A stretch of 64,000 bases of DNA from Delphinapterus leucas (lineage: Eukaryota; Chordata; Mammalia; Artiodactyla; Monodontidae): the NCBI RefSeq assembly GCF_002288925.2, contig NW_022098021.1, forward strand, positions 1,690,824 through 1,754,823, in the 5' to 3' direction. The notes below the pieces were generated by a model. It did not search any database, was not told the DNA's origin, and saw nothing but the letters and a program-made list of their open reading frames with translations. Each line of letters opens with the position of its first letter. Positions within the stretch are counted from its first letter, which is position 1. The translations under genes and the position numbers were made by a program. This document shows, in pieces, positions 1 through 11,520 of the stretch.

Positions 1-104
1 TATGTGGAGAGCCATGCAAAAATCCTTTTAGAATTCAGACTTTGGAAAATATGTTGAAACCTTCAAACTAGTAAGATGTTTCCTTTCCTCTCTCACCCTT
101 CCTC

Positions 105-143
105 CCATCCATCCATCCATCCATCCATCCATCCTTCCATCCG

Positions 144-200
<57 letters not shown>

Positions 201-218
201 CCATCCATCCATCCATCT
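105..218. repeat. (ATCC)n microsatellite with 24-bp higher-order period
   Basis: Near-uninterrupted tetranucleotide array of CCAT/ATCC. A to G variants at 143, 167 and 191 (CCGTCC) are spaced exactly 24 bp apart, so six-unit blocks have been copied as larger units. The frames that read through it on both strands (Met-Asp-Gly-Trp or Pro-Ser-Ile-His runs) are translation artefacts of the repeat. Confidence 0.95.
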
Positions 219-329
219 GTCTGAGGTAATGGGATCCATGTTACTGCTTGAGTTACTTTTTTGCTTAGTCTAGCTGATAGAAATCTTAGAGGTAAGTAAT
301 ATGCTCACCTTCCATAACAAAAATAATAC

Positions 330-575
330 TTACAATAGCTAAGATGTTTTGAGTACTCCCTAGGCCTCTTTCAAGATGCTAAGGAAACACTTTACATAAT
401 CCTTTCGTTTAATCCTTGTTACTGCCCTACCAAGCAGGGAGCAGCGTAATCCTTATTTAACAGCTGAGAGAGCTGAGGTTTACTGAGGCGCTGGCTTGTG
501 TGGGTGATAGCTAGTTAGCGCTGGAGCCTGTGTTCACATCCAGGCAGCCGATCCCGAATGCTGTGCTTAGAACAC
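330..575 (-). repeat. MIR-type SINE, old copy
   Basis: The plus strand reads like the reverse complement of the mammal-wide MIR: a decreasing-size and population-like phrase (cactttacataatcc), then a block equivalent to the 'bases of a gauge of zero' core (aacagctgagagagctgagg), then a degenerate B-box region near 535. It is heavily diverged and its ends are approximate. Confidence 0.6.
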
Positions 576-869
576 TGCATGGTACCTGCTCCAGCCTGGG
601 TCTTCCGTCCCAATATCTTCGTTCATAGTCTGGTTCTTATTCTTCTTTAATAGGTCAATTATAAGAGGGTCATTTGCTGTCAAGTGCTTCAGAGTTGCTT
701 TAAAATCAGATGTGACATAAATGATTAAGAGAAATATAAATACATAAATTCAGTGCTTATTTCATCCGACTGGCGTCCTCCCCCTTTTTTGTCTTTGAAG
801 GACCGTCTCCTCTCCTTAGCATGAATTTCTACACGGAACTGAGTTCCTCCTTCCTCTTAACTATAATCA

Positions 870-2070
870 TTTAGGTTTTTAAAACAATCATTTTGAATGA
901 TAAAGCATTTCCATCATGAAGTGTAAATATTTTAATAGATGCCTGTGTAACCACCACCAAGATAAAAGCGTTGTTAACATATAGACACACACATTTCAGA
1001 TTTCTCACTAAAAATAAATAAAATGTAAAGATATATTTAAAGCCACCTTCTTTCTTCTCCTCCTTCTTCCTCCCGCCTTTCACAGAGGAAATGACCACAC
1101 TGAAATCACCACTGACATCCTGGCATTAATTATTTTCCATGCAGTTTTTTATGACTTTCCCCTAAGTATATATCCACATAAATATATGCTATCAATATGC
1201 TTTAAAATGTGCATAAGTGATACTGTATTATTTGACAGCTCATTTTCACTCCATATAATGTTTTTGAGATATAACTATATAAAAGTAATCCATTTATTTA
1301 AACTGCTATAAAATATTCCGTAATATTAATAAGCTGTCTTTTATCCACTTCCCTCCGGTGGACTGATGGTTTTGCTGTTGCTGTCAACACTGCACAAGCA
1401 TTCCTGTGTTCCTGATAGGACGCTTGTGTGAGGGCACTGAGGGTCGGTAATGAGATGGAAATTGCGTCGGGCAGTATGTGGTCATCTTTAACGGTGACCT
1501 GGCCAAGTGGCTAAGAAGTTGAACCAGTTTACACTCTGGCAAGTGGTCTTCCCATGTTCCTCTCAACACTGTGTGGGATCAGACCTACTAAGTTTTGTCA
1601 GTCAGACGGAGGTAGATGTTATCTCTTTATTGTAACATGCATTTCCCTGATTACTAGAGAGGGCTTGAAACATTTATTTTGGGGACATTTGGGGACATCC
1701 TCCTCCCTGAATCCCTTTTTTATATAATTTGCTTATTGCTGAGTTAATTTCATATTGATGGGTGGTATTCTTATATACCCTGGATAAAAAATCTTTTGTC
1801 AGTTACCCGGTTTGGATTGTAAATCTTTCTCTTGTGGATTAGCTCTTCACTTTGATTGTAGTATCTTTTGTCATACAGACAAGTTTTAATTTTAATGCCA
1901 TCAAATGCATTAATCTTTTCCTTTATGATTTTTTTTGTTTTGTTAAATAAATTCTTCCGTGCTGCAAATCATGAAGATAATCTCGTAAGCGTTTGTATGG
2001 TTTTTTGTTTCTCACATTTAGTACTTTAACCCATTTTCAAGTTCTTTCTGGAACTTATATTAGATCCTTG
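870..2070 (-). mobile_element. Old LINE-1 (L1M-type) relic, ORF2 end and 3' UTR
   Basis: The plus strand is T-rich and follows the order of an antisense L1. A 3' UTR-like part (870-1300) is followed by segments equivalent to the ORF2 C-terminal coding region, including the 'gcatttccctgattactagagag' type landmark near 1641-1660 and the 'cttttgtcagttaccc' landmark near 1792. No open frame survives. High divergence from the intact-looking L1 at 36.5-43.1 kb marks it as a much older insertion. The 5' limit is uncertain and could extend beyond 2070. Confidence 0.6.
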
Positions 2071-2433
2071 CTGAAAGAACAGATAAAAGAAGTACTTTGA
2101 AATGGAGAATAACACAGGAGGGAATGATTGATAGTAAAGTGCTTTAAGTTTAAGCTTTCTAATATAAATTGGATTTGTTCATTTAATTCTTTTTCATAAT
2201 TTCCACATTTTATATCTCTGTGTGATGCATTATTGATAATTTCCTCAGATCTTCTAATTTAAATCTTCTAATTTAATAATTTTTCATTAACCTGTACATA
2301 ATCTTTAAGTTGGACCTATTGAATTTTATATTCTGATAACTGCATTTACTTGTGGAAGTTTTCGCTGGCTCCTCTAAGTATTGCCTATTCTTTTATTAAG
2401 GTTATAAGACGTTCTTTGACATCTTAAGTCTAT

Positions 2434-2631
2434 TTTTTTGCGGTACGCGGGCCTCTCACTGCTGTGGCCTCTCCCGTTGCGGAGCACAGACTCCGGACGC
2501 GCAGGCTCAGCGGCCATGGCTCACGGGCCCAGCTGCTCTGTGGCATGTGGGATCCTCGCGGACCGGGGCACGAACCCGTGTCCCCTGCATCGGCAGGCGG
2601 ACGCTCAACCACTGCGCCACCAGGGAAGCCT
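2434..2631 (-). mobile_element. CHR-type tRNA-derived SINE, compact subtype
   Basis: Read on the minus strand, this starts with a GGCTTCCCTGGTGGCGCAGT-type tRNA-like head. It has an A-box-like TGGCGCAGTGG and a B-box-like GGTTCGTGCCC, then a CpG-rich tRNA-unrelated body, and ends in an A tract (T run at 2433-2439 on the plus strand). Imperfect target-site copies flank it: ttaagtctatt on the left and ttgaatctatt on the right. The compact body with a 'gcggtacgcgggcctctcac' start on the plus strand is the form typical of cetacean genomes. Confidence 0.93.
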
Positions 2632-4038
2632 TGAATCTATTTAACGATGCCCGTGTGACGGTCTCTGTCAAATTGTTTTGTTATCTGCTGTTCTAGGGGT
2701 TCCATTGGTCTGTTTGCTCTTTGTGCCGACTCTTGCTGCTGCTGGAATCTTTCTTCATGTGTTTTGTAGTTTTGGGCTGTGAGCTGATCTTTAGCGGAAA
2801 TTTAGCTGTTGGAATCCTGTTGGGTTTGAGGTTGGGGGCCATTCCCAGAATACAGTTTTATGACTATTTTTGTGAGAAGTACTGAAGATGGCCCGGGACT
2901 AATCTCTGTTATTTATCAGCTTGTGGGGTTCCTAGACCATGTTGGTGGGTCATTTTAAACCCCACACACTAGTGTTTTGTCCTCTGGGATTTATAATTTC
3001 AGGGTTATTGTTTTTGTTTTCCCCCCAGAGCCCAGGCTGAGATAGACGAGAATCCCGGTCCTCGTGGGAGGGTCCTTGTCCATCTGTTCACTGAGAACAC
3101 AGTCCTGGGGGGTCTGGGCCTCTGCATCAAGTTTGGTTTGAGCTCCCACCGTGACTGGGACCAATGCCCATTGCCTATCAGTGTGGTCGTGAAAACCCGG
3201 CCCCAAGGTTACCAACACCTCACCCCCACCGGCACCTTGGGTGCAGGGTCAGCTCTGTGGTTTCATCCGTCTCTTTATATTTGGTGCCTTGAAGTTTCTC
3301 CCTCTTTCTTCAAGCTCAGCTCTAATGGGTGTGTTTTTACTACTTAGTCTACGAGTTCTGGGTACTCGTGGTGCAATAATGTTCAGGTCATCTGAGTGAC
3401 TGTTGTCTGAAACAGGAGCTTGAAGCTTTCACACCGTGTGCAGGGAGTGGAGACCCCACAGACCCCTGTGGACTCCGACCCCTTCCAGCCTTAGGACGGG
3501 ACTCTCCGGGGTTTCTGGATCCTGGCTCTTCTGGGGAAACTGCCCTGTCTGCTTCCTGAGGGCTTGTCTCATCTTGCTCATCAAACGTCTCTGGGTCCCA
3601 TTTACCCTTGATGAACTGTAACGAAGAAAATCCAGCCCTCTCTACTCTAATACCCTCTCTTCAAGCGGTGAACCCGCGTCTGTCTGTTTTCCCGTTGTGA
3701 TCTGCCATTAAGATGTCATTTCCCTTTCATATTTCTTGAGTCTCAAATCAGCTTCTAAAATCTCAACATTTCTTTTAAAGATACCTCTCCTGTCTTCCTT
3801 TATTTTGATTTCATTATTAAAAAACACTCCCCATCTGATAATAAGACTAAACCTGCTTTTCAGGCCCATCTAGTTTCTCTTTGATTATTCAGGCGGACTG
3901 AATTCCTAGGTGCAGAGTATTCTGGGCAACAGCCTTTTAAGATGCAGGCTTCATATTTGGGTTTGCAGTCATCTTATCAAGTTATTTCTTTATCTCAAGT
4001 CAAGATTGTGGCATATTCTCTTTTTAATAAATGCTTCT
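2632..4038. other. No gene recognised; AT-rich to mixed unique DNA
   Basis: I see no convincing exon or recent repeat here. The T-rich left part (2632-3000) might continue the old antisense LINE relic interrupted by the SINE at 2434-2631, but I could not match it to a specific segment. Frames up to about 75 codons are within chance expectation. Confidence 0.5.
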
Positions 4039-4039
4039 G

Positions 4040-4136
4040 TCATTCAGAACTGTTCAGTGGGCACCTGCTGTACACAAGGTATTTCTCTAGACCCTTGGGA
4101 GACACCTGCAAACAAAACAATTCTCCTTTTCTGTCA
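4040..4136 (-). repeat. L2 LINE 3' end fragment
   Basis: The plus strand matches the reverse complement of the L2 3' end: ataaatgcttctgtcattca, then a 'gggcacctgctgtac' equivalent of GAGCACCTACTATGTGCC, then a gaccc-ttgggagacac part and an 'acaaaacaa' segment. It is diverged and no coding capacity remains. Confidence 0.55.
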
Positions 4137-4734
4137 TTATTAATAAAACTTTATGATCCTCTTGAGGATGAAGCCACAGTTCATGTCTCTGAAATCTAAA
4201 GTCAGATCCTAACATAATTCATAAAACTGGCTGCGCCGATCTGAGAGCTCATGGGTGTGGGTAACTTTCCCCAGCTGCTGGACAGCAGGGCTCAGGCCCT
4301 GAATTCAGGCAGTGGGTTCGGGAGCCCTGCCGTCAGAATCAGCCTGCAGCCCAACATCCGTGGGCTCTGCAGCTCGACGTCCTGTGTCCCAGCCTCCCGC
4401 CCACGGGGACGGCCAGGTTGTTCCCTCCTTTAACGCTTAAAGGCCTCTGGACAGGAGGGGCCTCCTCTTTCCGTAAGGAAATCCTGGCCTGTGCGGAGCC
4501 CATGCCGCAGTCTGCTTTCCAAGGCTCCCGCCTTTCCCCCTGGTGCAGGTCCCAAGTGGCGGGTATCTGCTGAATTCCAGCCTCTTAGGAGACAGGAGCT
4601 ACAGACATGGGCAGAGGCTGGCATCCCACACGACCGGCGCTGACTGTGGCCGCCTGCGTTGGTGGCTGCTGTCTCCTCGGTGTAGAATTTTGTTTTCCAA
4701 ATGCTGGTCTTGGCTCACCTGGTAAGGTCCGCAG
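4137..4734. other. No gene recognised
   Basis: Mixed-composition unique sequence leading into the CpG-rich patch at 4.8 kb. No recent mobile element or credible exon was seen. Confidence 0.5.
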
Positions 4735-5095
4735 TCCGTGCAGCCAGGTGTTGGGAGCCTAGGGAGTCAGAGCCCCGGCCCTCCTCCCCCGATGAGTGTG
4801 AGTGGCTGGGAGAGAGGGAGGGGCAGCCAGGGTGGCGCCCGGGCGGGCGGACGGCGGGCTGCTATGGTCTCCGTGAGCCCCTGCCAGTGCGGCTGGGGGA
4901 GGGGGCGCCCCTGGCCGCGGGGGGCAGGCGCGGGGGCCCTCAGGCCAGGCCAGGGGGTGGGCCGTGGGTTCCGACCCCTGCCGCTCCGGAGGAGGGAGAG
5001 AAGGGGGAGAGAAGCACGAGTGTCACCCTCATGCAGTTCCTACCCCAGAAACTTGAGGATCGCGCTTGTGTCGGGGGAAACGTTCCGCTAGCAAC
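4735..5095. promoter_or_regulatory. CpG-rich, G-rich patch (possible small CpG island)
   Basis: From about 4835 to 5090 I count roughly 23 CpG dinucleotides in about 260 bases, with very high GC content (G runs at 4895-4905 and 4920-4930). I estimate an observed/expected CpG ratio of about 0.65, borderline for an island. Frames of 117 and 136 codons cross it, but they lack recognisable domains and are what GC-rich DNA produces by chance. No TATA box or 5' exon could be assigned. Confidence 0.4.
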
Positions 5096-7500
5096 AACCC
5101 TCCTGGTGTAGTTCTTGGAATCTGAGGGTCAGCATCTGTCTGGCTGTCTGTCTCTTCCATCGTTTGGACTGGATCCTGTGTAATTCTCATTTTCCTCCGT
5201 GTCCCGCGCATGTTAGGGGGACACGGATGTTGACTGAAGGAAGGCCTGTCTTCCCCGTGGAACCAAGGAGAAGATGCAACCCCTGGGCCTGGTGGTGGAT
5301 CACACAGCGCTGCTGTTAGGACAGATGGACACTTCACCTGCCGTCCTCTCAGGGCATTTTCCTACCTCTAGTTGTTGAAGGAAGTTGGAAAGGAATTTCG
5401 TAAAGATGTTACACGTCAATTCACACATTTCTCAGCTCTCCCATAGAAGAGGCGATTAAAGCCCTGGAAAATGTAAACCGGGACAAGGCTCATGATGGCA
5501 CCGACTTCCTATTTAACTCAAGACAAACACTCGGTAACCTAAATGTACTAAAAAAGAACTTTACCCCCTAGTTCATCTTGTAATGGTGTTTCCAGCAATA
5601 ATGAAAGGTTTTGGTATATATTTTTTAGCTTAGTCCATTTAAATAGTGTTGCAATTGTGACCTTTATTTTGAGATGTTGACGTCCAGCTATTGGTGGCAG
5701 GGCTTGTGTTCCTCCCACCAGGCCTTCCAGGGCTGCGTCTCCCAGGAGCAGGTGAAGAAGCAGAGGCTCCGGAGAAGCATCCTCCCATTTCATAGCCCGC
5801 GAACTGCAGGGTCAGGTTCCAACCCGCGCACCTGACCCCAAAGCGGAGGCACGTCTAAGGGAAGTGTGTCCCTGGACCAGGAGCTCGGGCCCTGGGCAGC
5901 TTCACCTGAGCTTTCAAAGTGAGCCAGCTTCATCCTAATTACAGTTCCAACAAAATATTTGCTCTCGGCCGTGTGGAGATAATATAATTAATAATAGTTT
6001 TATTATTTCAAACTTGGGGAGCATCAGTGGCTGCTCCTCATTTTTAAGACTGACGACACGATGTGTTGGACAGTTTTGGATTCTGTCATAGAACTGAAAC
6101 CAGGACACGGGTTGGATTGAAATCTCTCGGAGAAAATACAACACAGAATAATGTAAAGTTCCAGTGATGTCATAGATGCTAAAATAGTTCCTGGTCGATA
6201 CAGTGACTCTTGGTGTATTTTGTTCCTAAGAGCTCCAGGCTCTGGTTTAGATTTACCAAAATCACAGCCTCCACTCTTGAAATTCTCTGTTTGCAGAAAC
6301 TTGCATTTTAGGAGAATTTTCAAAAATTTCTCATTTTCCTCTTTCCCAAGGGTTTCCAGCCTTCCCTGGCCTCCGACACACGTTGCCTACAGCAGAGATT
6401 TACACGCGTTCTTCGGAGCATATTAATTTATTCCAACGGTAATTCCTGGCAGTCCCGTTGAGGTCCATTTTCCTGCGTTGTCTAATACACACCAAGTCAT
6501 GTTTATCGTTTTAACACCATTGGATTCAATAGAACTCTTAATTTTGCTCAAGTTTCGTATTCATCTGGATCTATGTTTCTCCCAATTGTGAATCAGAGGG
6601 TAGATTTTTACTTTTCTATTTCTTCTGCTAATTAGATAACTTCCTGAAGTAAAAATTTGAAACACCACTGAGTAGCTTTATGTGTCAGTAAATTAGCCAA
6701 GACAAGAAGCTAAAACCCCGTTGCTAAAGCTCTGTTCGGACCAAGCACTACTGTCTGCTGGGCCTGCGTCGTGGGATTCGCAACAGAATCATACTAGGTG
6801 AGGACTGTAGCAGATTGTCAGGGGAAAATCGAGAAAGTGAAAACTTCTGAAAATGGAGCTGATAAGACTTCAAAACTATGGGAAGATTTCTCGGCCTCCC
6901 TTAAGAATAATAATAAAAATGATGATTCCAGAAATTTTGTAAGTTTGCAATAACCTGCTTACGACTGAGAGTCTCCCGGCGGTGTTATCATCCCTGTTCC
7001 TTAGAGACAGTTTATGGAGGTGGTTTTATGATACATTCCTGAAAAGCCTCCAGATTTCAAATATGCAATATAAACCACCTTATGAAAACTGCAGTTTTAG
7101 AAATAGTACCACACCTACCTCAGATTAAATAGATTTCCACATTTTAGAGCAGCCAGCGTACGGTAAGAGATGGACGCAGAAAACCCACGAGCGGGTCAGT
7201 GTGTCAGGATCTGTCCGGGTTATTTAAGTGAGAAGGTCTTGAACTTGCTGGCCTCACGATTCCTTTACGCTCTGAAAAGTGATTGAAGATCCCAGACAGC
7301 CTTCGTCGATGTGAGTTATAGCAGTCAACACTGACCGTCTTACAAATTGAAATTGAGAAAACCTTAGATCACAAGAATATATACAAGAATGCATCCCAGG
7401 AGCCTACAGAGGGTAGGGGCCAGCACCTGCTGTGTAGCCTCTGGAAAAACCCATTGTACGTCCGAGAAGAACGAGAGGGGAGGCACATGGAGCCGACCGT
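5096..7500. other. No gene recognised; unique non-coding DNA
   Basis: Moderately AT-rich stretch without a recent SINE or LINE. The longest frames (about 80-100 codons) show no family resemblance and no paired splice signals I trust. A 99-codon minus-strand frame at 6024-6323 was considered and left out. Confidence 0.5.
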
Positions 7501-7504
7501 CGTC

Positions 7505-7577
7505 ACGAGCATCGTTTTGACCTCGTAGACCCCCTGAGAGGGTCCCCAGATCACACTTTGAGAACCGCTGGTTTAAA
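7505..7577 (-). repeat. hAT-type DNA transposon remnant (MER5/Charlie-like terminus)
   Basis: The segment ends in 'cacactttgagaaccgctgg', which corresponds to the terminal inverted repeat of hAT-derived mammalian MITEs (CAGTGGTTCTCAAAGTGTGG on the other strand). It is preceded by a 'ttttgacctcgtagaccccctgagagggtcc' type interior. Only this end is clear, and the family assignment within hAT is uncertain. Confidence 0.55.
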
Positions 7578-7717
7578 TGATTTGACGTTACTATTTAACA
7601 TTTATCCACACCTTGTAGGAACTTAATTAGTAATAGGTGGTGAATTATTTCAAACCATAGTTTCTGATCACGGCTGTTGGGATCAGCCACCTTCTGTGTG
7701 ATGCCCTGTTCTCTGAG

Positions 7718-7850
7718 TTTCTGCCTGTGAGATCTTGGGCAAGTCCCTTAAGCACTCAGAGCCTTCGTTTCCTGAGTGAAACTGGGGCTCGTAGGGTTAC
7801 TGTGAGGATACCCAGCACGCGACAGGTATCCAGCCCATGGTGGTTACAGT
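7718..7850 (+). repeat. MIR-type SINE fragment
   Basis: Contains the MIR core in order: 'gagatcttgggcaagtccctt', 'aagcactcagagccttcgtttcctgag', then 'tagggttactgtgaggat' and a degenerate 3' part near 7815. It is diverged and lacks the tRNA-like head. Confidence 0.7.
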
Positions 7851-9365
7851 GGAAGAAAAGAAACGGAACAGAGACCCAGGTCAGTGCAGGCTGGGGGCTC
7901 CTGCCACCCCCTCCCAAGGAGGAGGTTTCCTGATCACTGTGGGATGAAGCAGAGAATTCTCCCCAGGAAGGAGGGCTGCAAGGAAGAAAGAGAGGCTGCA
8001 TTTCAACCCTCCCCTCCCCCGCCTGACTCTTTCCCTATAGTGTGTTTATCTTTAAGCGCTTTGATCTGAAATGGGTAATTCTTTGCACTTCCGAAGTCCA
8101 GGCTTGTTTGCTTCCCTATATTTACACTCCCTTTGTTGTTTTGTTAGATGGAGTTTTACTGCTATTAATACAGGACACCTTCCATCAGTCTCAGCTCAGA
8201 TTCCTCAGGACTATCCCAGCTCTGTTGTAGCAACATGCCTGCCTCAAACTCGCCCTTGATTGTGGAGCCAGTGTTCCATACGATTCTCTTCTGTAAGTTG
8301 CACCTTATCCCTGGTCATTTTCTGTGTATCTAGGTTTGGTGCCCTGGGGCCCAGGGGGAAGTGGACAAGGGCCCCTTTGACTGGGATTCCCTTTAAGGGC
8401 AGCCGAGGGGGTGCTGCAGGTGGAGCCGGTGGAAGCTGCCTGTGAAGAGGGCGGTGGGAGGCCCTCCCTGCTGGGTGAGGAGAGGGGATCATCGCCCAGG
8501 GACCTGGAAGGAAGGGCCCCTCTGAGCCTTTGACAAGGGCCGCTGGACTGTCACAGCAGGTGGTCCGACAGTGATTCTTCTGTAGTAGTGTCGCATGACC
8601 CTTGCTGGGCTTTTCTGAAACCCATAGGAAAATCTCCTCACCCTTCCAGTCCCTTAGATTACGGACTCTCGCTTGTACTCCTTTGCTTATTTCGTGCGGT
8701 CAGTCGTGATCTGTGGAGCTCCTACGGTGTGGTGGGCTGTACTGAGCCCTAGGGCGACTGGTGTGCCGTGAGCTCCATCTGTGGCTCTGGGGGAGGAGAG
8801 GTGGCCCCGTCAGCCCCAGACACGGGGACTTAGGAAGACAAAGCAATCATGGGAGCAAGGTGGTAATTTCAGCTTGGAACATCTATGTTGAGATGGTGGT
8901 AGGATATCTACATGAAAGACCCGTAGTAACCCTTCCTGTAAGTCGTTTTCAAAGTCCTGGGCATCAGGACAGCACAGTGTCTGAGCAACTTTGGGGTCCC
9001 GCAGGCCTGGACGTTCATGCCAAGTCCCCCATTTACAGGTCGAGCGGAGTGGGTGCACTTCTTAGCACATTGGCGGGTCAGTGTCCTCTGTGAAGTTGGG
9101 GTTCTTAATAACTAAACCGATCGGCTGGTGTGTGGGTTACAGGGTCGGCTGTCTGTGCTGGGAGCAGTTCTCGGAGCCTTGTGTGTTGGTTCAACACTTC
9201 ACGTCAGCCAGTTTTTGTGGCTTCAGCTGGACCAGCGGGGCCCCTGATCTGAGAGCGACAGCAGGCGTGACAAAGCAGCAGTGAGGTGCAGGCAGAGGAT
9301 CCACTCCTGAGCATGCAGGGCTCAGAGGCGGAACGGAAGATGGGGGCCCCGTCCCGAAGCCCGGG
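7851..9365. other. No gene recognised; GC-moderate unique DNA
   Basis: No mobile element was recognised. Several frames of 60-110 codons overlap one another on both strands and show no domain. I see no reason to call any of them a gene. Confidence 0.5.
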
Positions 9366-9369
9366 TCAC

Positions 9370-9560
9370 GTTTAGAATTCACCCAGGCTTGGGTTTGAAT
9401 CCCCACCTCTGTTGCTTGCCTGCCGTGTGGGTTTGGCCAAGTGACTTAAACTCTCTATGCCTCCACTTTATCATCCACAAACGTGCGGATAACAACCTCC
9501 CCTCCCTCGTGGGCTGGTGTGGGAGTTCAGTGAGGTGGTGACTCTCAGGGGCTCAGCAGA
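9370..9560 (+). repeat. MIR-type SINE
   Basis: Readable MIR order: 'gggtttgaatccccacctctg' (B-box-like part), 'ggccaagtgacttaaactctctatgcctcc', 'actttatcatccacaaa', then 'gggagttcagtgagg' and a tail to about 9560. Among the better-preserved MIR copies in the window. Confidence 0.75.
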
Positions 9561-11335
9561 CGGACCGGCGAACACCGGGCGCCCAGGAGATGACGCGGTT
9601 CCCACCTCTTCCCCACGCTGCCGGCCACACACTCCTTAGAGCTCAGCAATGTACCCCAAGGTCAGAATCTGAGTGCTGACCTCCAGCAGGGCCGGCAGGC
9701 GTGCTCGGGGCTGCGAGCCTCTGCGTTGGCCCTGGTAGCCTCTGATTTTTCACGGACATGATCACTCAGATAATTCCCACCTCTTGTTTGTAAGGCTCTT
9801 AGCTATACATGAATCCCCGCTGGGCGCCCACTGCTCCTTCTCTGTGCACGCTGAGTCCCGACACAGCACAAGGCAGGGGGAGGGGACGCCCCGCCAGGAC
9901 TAGGAATCCAAGCGTCTGTCCCCCTGACCCGTCTGCGACCCTCCTGTTGGCTTCATCTTCGTGCTGCTCAGGGCGTCTAAAGTGCATTCCACCCACCAGG
10001 TGAAGGCCTGTGTCTTCCTGTGGTCTGAGAAGGAAGCCTGTTTCTCACCTGTGCCTGCTGAGGGGTGATTCGTGAGCGCGTTCTGGTTCCCCTGAGCGAC
10101 TGTCCCTGCCCAAGGTCCCCGCTCACACCTCACCTAATCAGGCCACGCTGGGCCCTGGCCACCAGCCTTGGTGCCATGATTGGCAATGAATGATAGATAC
10201 CAGCTCCTGAGTCAGATCGACCTAAAGGCAGCTTGAAAATACCTTATCGTGGACGCAGAGGTCACCTTGGAGACACGTCCTCATTGTGGAAACCTTACTC
10301 GCCCCCCGCCCCGAGATCACTCTCTCTGCTTCCATGCACGTGGTGGTGTCTCTTAACCAAAGCTACACTTTGTCCCACGCTAGGCTCCGTGACCAGGTAC
10401 CATGGGGATGTCATACCCGTGTGGTCGCGAGAGCCTGGGCATGTGGGGGGCTTGCCGGAGGTGCTCCTGGCTGTCCCGGTGCCTGGTAGACCCTCCGTCA
10501 AAGTCGTCGTGTTGAGGAAACAAAGGCAGCTCTCAGTGGCAGCTCTGCGATGCTCAGTCCTGGGCAAGGGAATTGAATGTGCAGTCTCCCTCTCCTGGAA
10601 ATGAAGTGATGTGAAATGATAGGTCTCAGCACAGGGACGTGATGACACCACACTCACCACCTGGGGATGAACAAAGCCGGGGCGTGCATTCTGCAGACCA
10701 GCGATTACGCATGAAGGGCTGGCTGGTGGCCCCAGAGGGGACATGCCCGGCCGAGCTGGAGCCCCGTCAGTGCACAGGCCGGGAGCGGGCAGGATCGCCA
10801 TTGTCTGCCTGTGCAGGGGGGGGTCGCTGCAGGCGGGGGCTTCTGCGCCAGCCTGCACACGAGGGGCCCGCCCAGGTCGGGTGCTCTCCACCTGTTCTAT
10901 GTGCTCACTTTCCTTGCGATGCAGTTGGCAAGGCCACTCCTGCTGAACCCACAGTGCTTTCGTAGTTACAGGACAGGAAGCTTTCTGAAGCTGCCTGGCA
11001 GAATGACTGAAGCACCTTGTGTAAATCTAGTAGGACTTCTTTCCATGTTGGGGAAAATGGAAAGCGAGGGGGTTGGGAAAGGAGGAGACAGGACAGAGCG
11101 GTGGTGAGTGGCTCCAGGTTGCTAAGGTCTTGGCCCAGGAGAAGACTGGGGAAGGAGTAAGTGCGCTTTTGCACATGGGCGTCGTCTGGATTTGCTGAGT
11201 GCCAACCAGGGCGTTTTTAACAAGGGCTTTGGGGGAACACCACCTGGTCTAAGGTCCAGTCAGGGTGGCACTGCTCTCCCGTATCCAAGGCCTTGAACGC
11301 GGTGCCAAACTTCCTACAGGGACAGACTTGTGTCT
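9561..11335. other. No gene recognised
   Basis: GC-rich unique DNA. A 198-codon minus-strand frame (10295-10891) and a 123-codon plus-strand frame (10233-10604) overlap in opposite directions. Neither shows a signal peptide, domain or motif. I treat both as chance frames in stop-poor GC-rich sequence. Confidence 0.5.
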
Positions 11336-11339
11336 GTGT

Positions 11340-11520
11340 CCTGGCTAGTGGAGGTTTCAGCCTGGGCCGGTTTCCAAGTCAGATTCCTCATCCATAAAAT
11401 GAAGATGCTCTCCGTCCCTGCCTCGTGGGGCTGTTTTGGGGTTAAATGAAGTAACGTGGGCGTAATGCCCAGCTCGGCACGTGGACATCCTCCCTCAAAT
11501 AGTAGTTATTGTATTCATTA
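11340..11520 (+). repeat. MIR-type SINE fragment
   Basis: Recognisable pieces are 'cagattcctcatccataaaatgaagatg', 'cctcgtggggctgttttggggttaaatgaag', and a 'cccagctcggcacgtgg' part equivalent to the GCCTGGCAC block. They are followed by 'aatagtagttattgtattcat'. Confidence 0.7.

Noticed and set aside
28..273. Frames on both strands reading Met-Asp-Gly-Trp or Pro-Ser-Ile-His repeats
   Set aside because: They are translations of the ATCC microsatellite.
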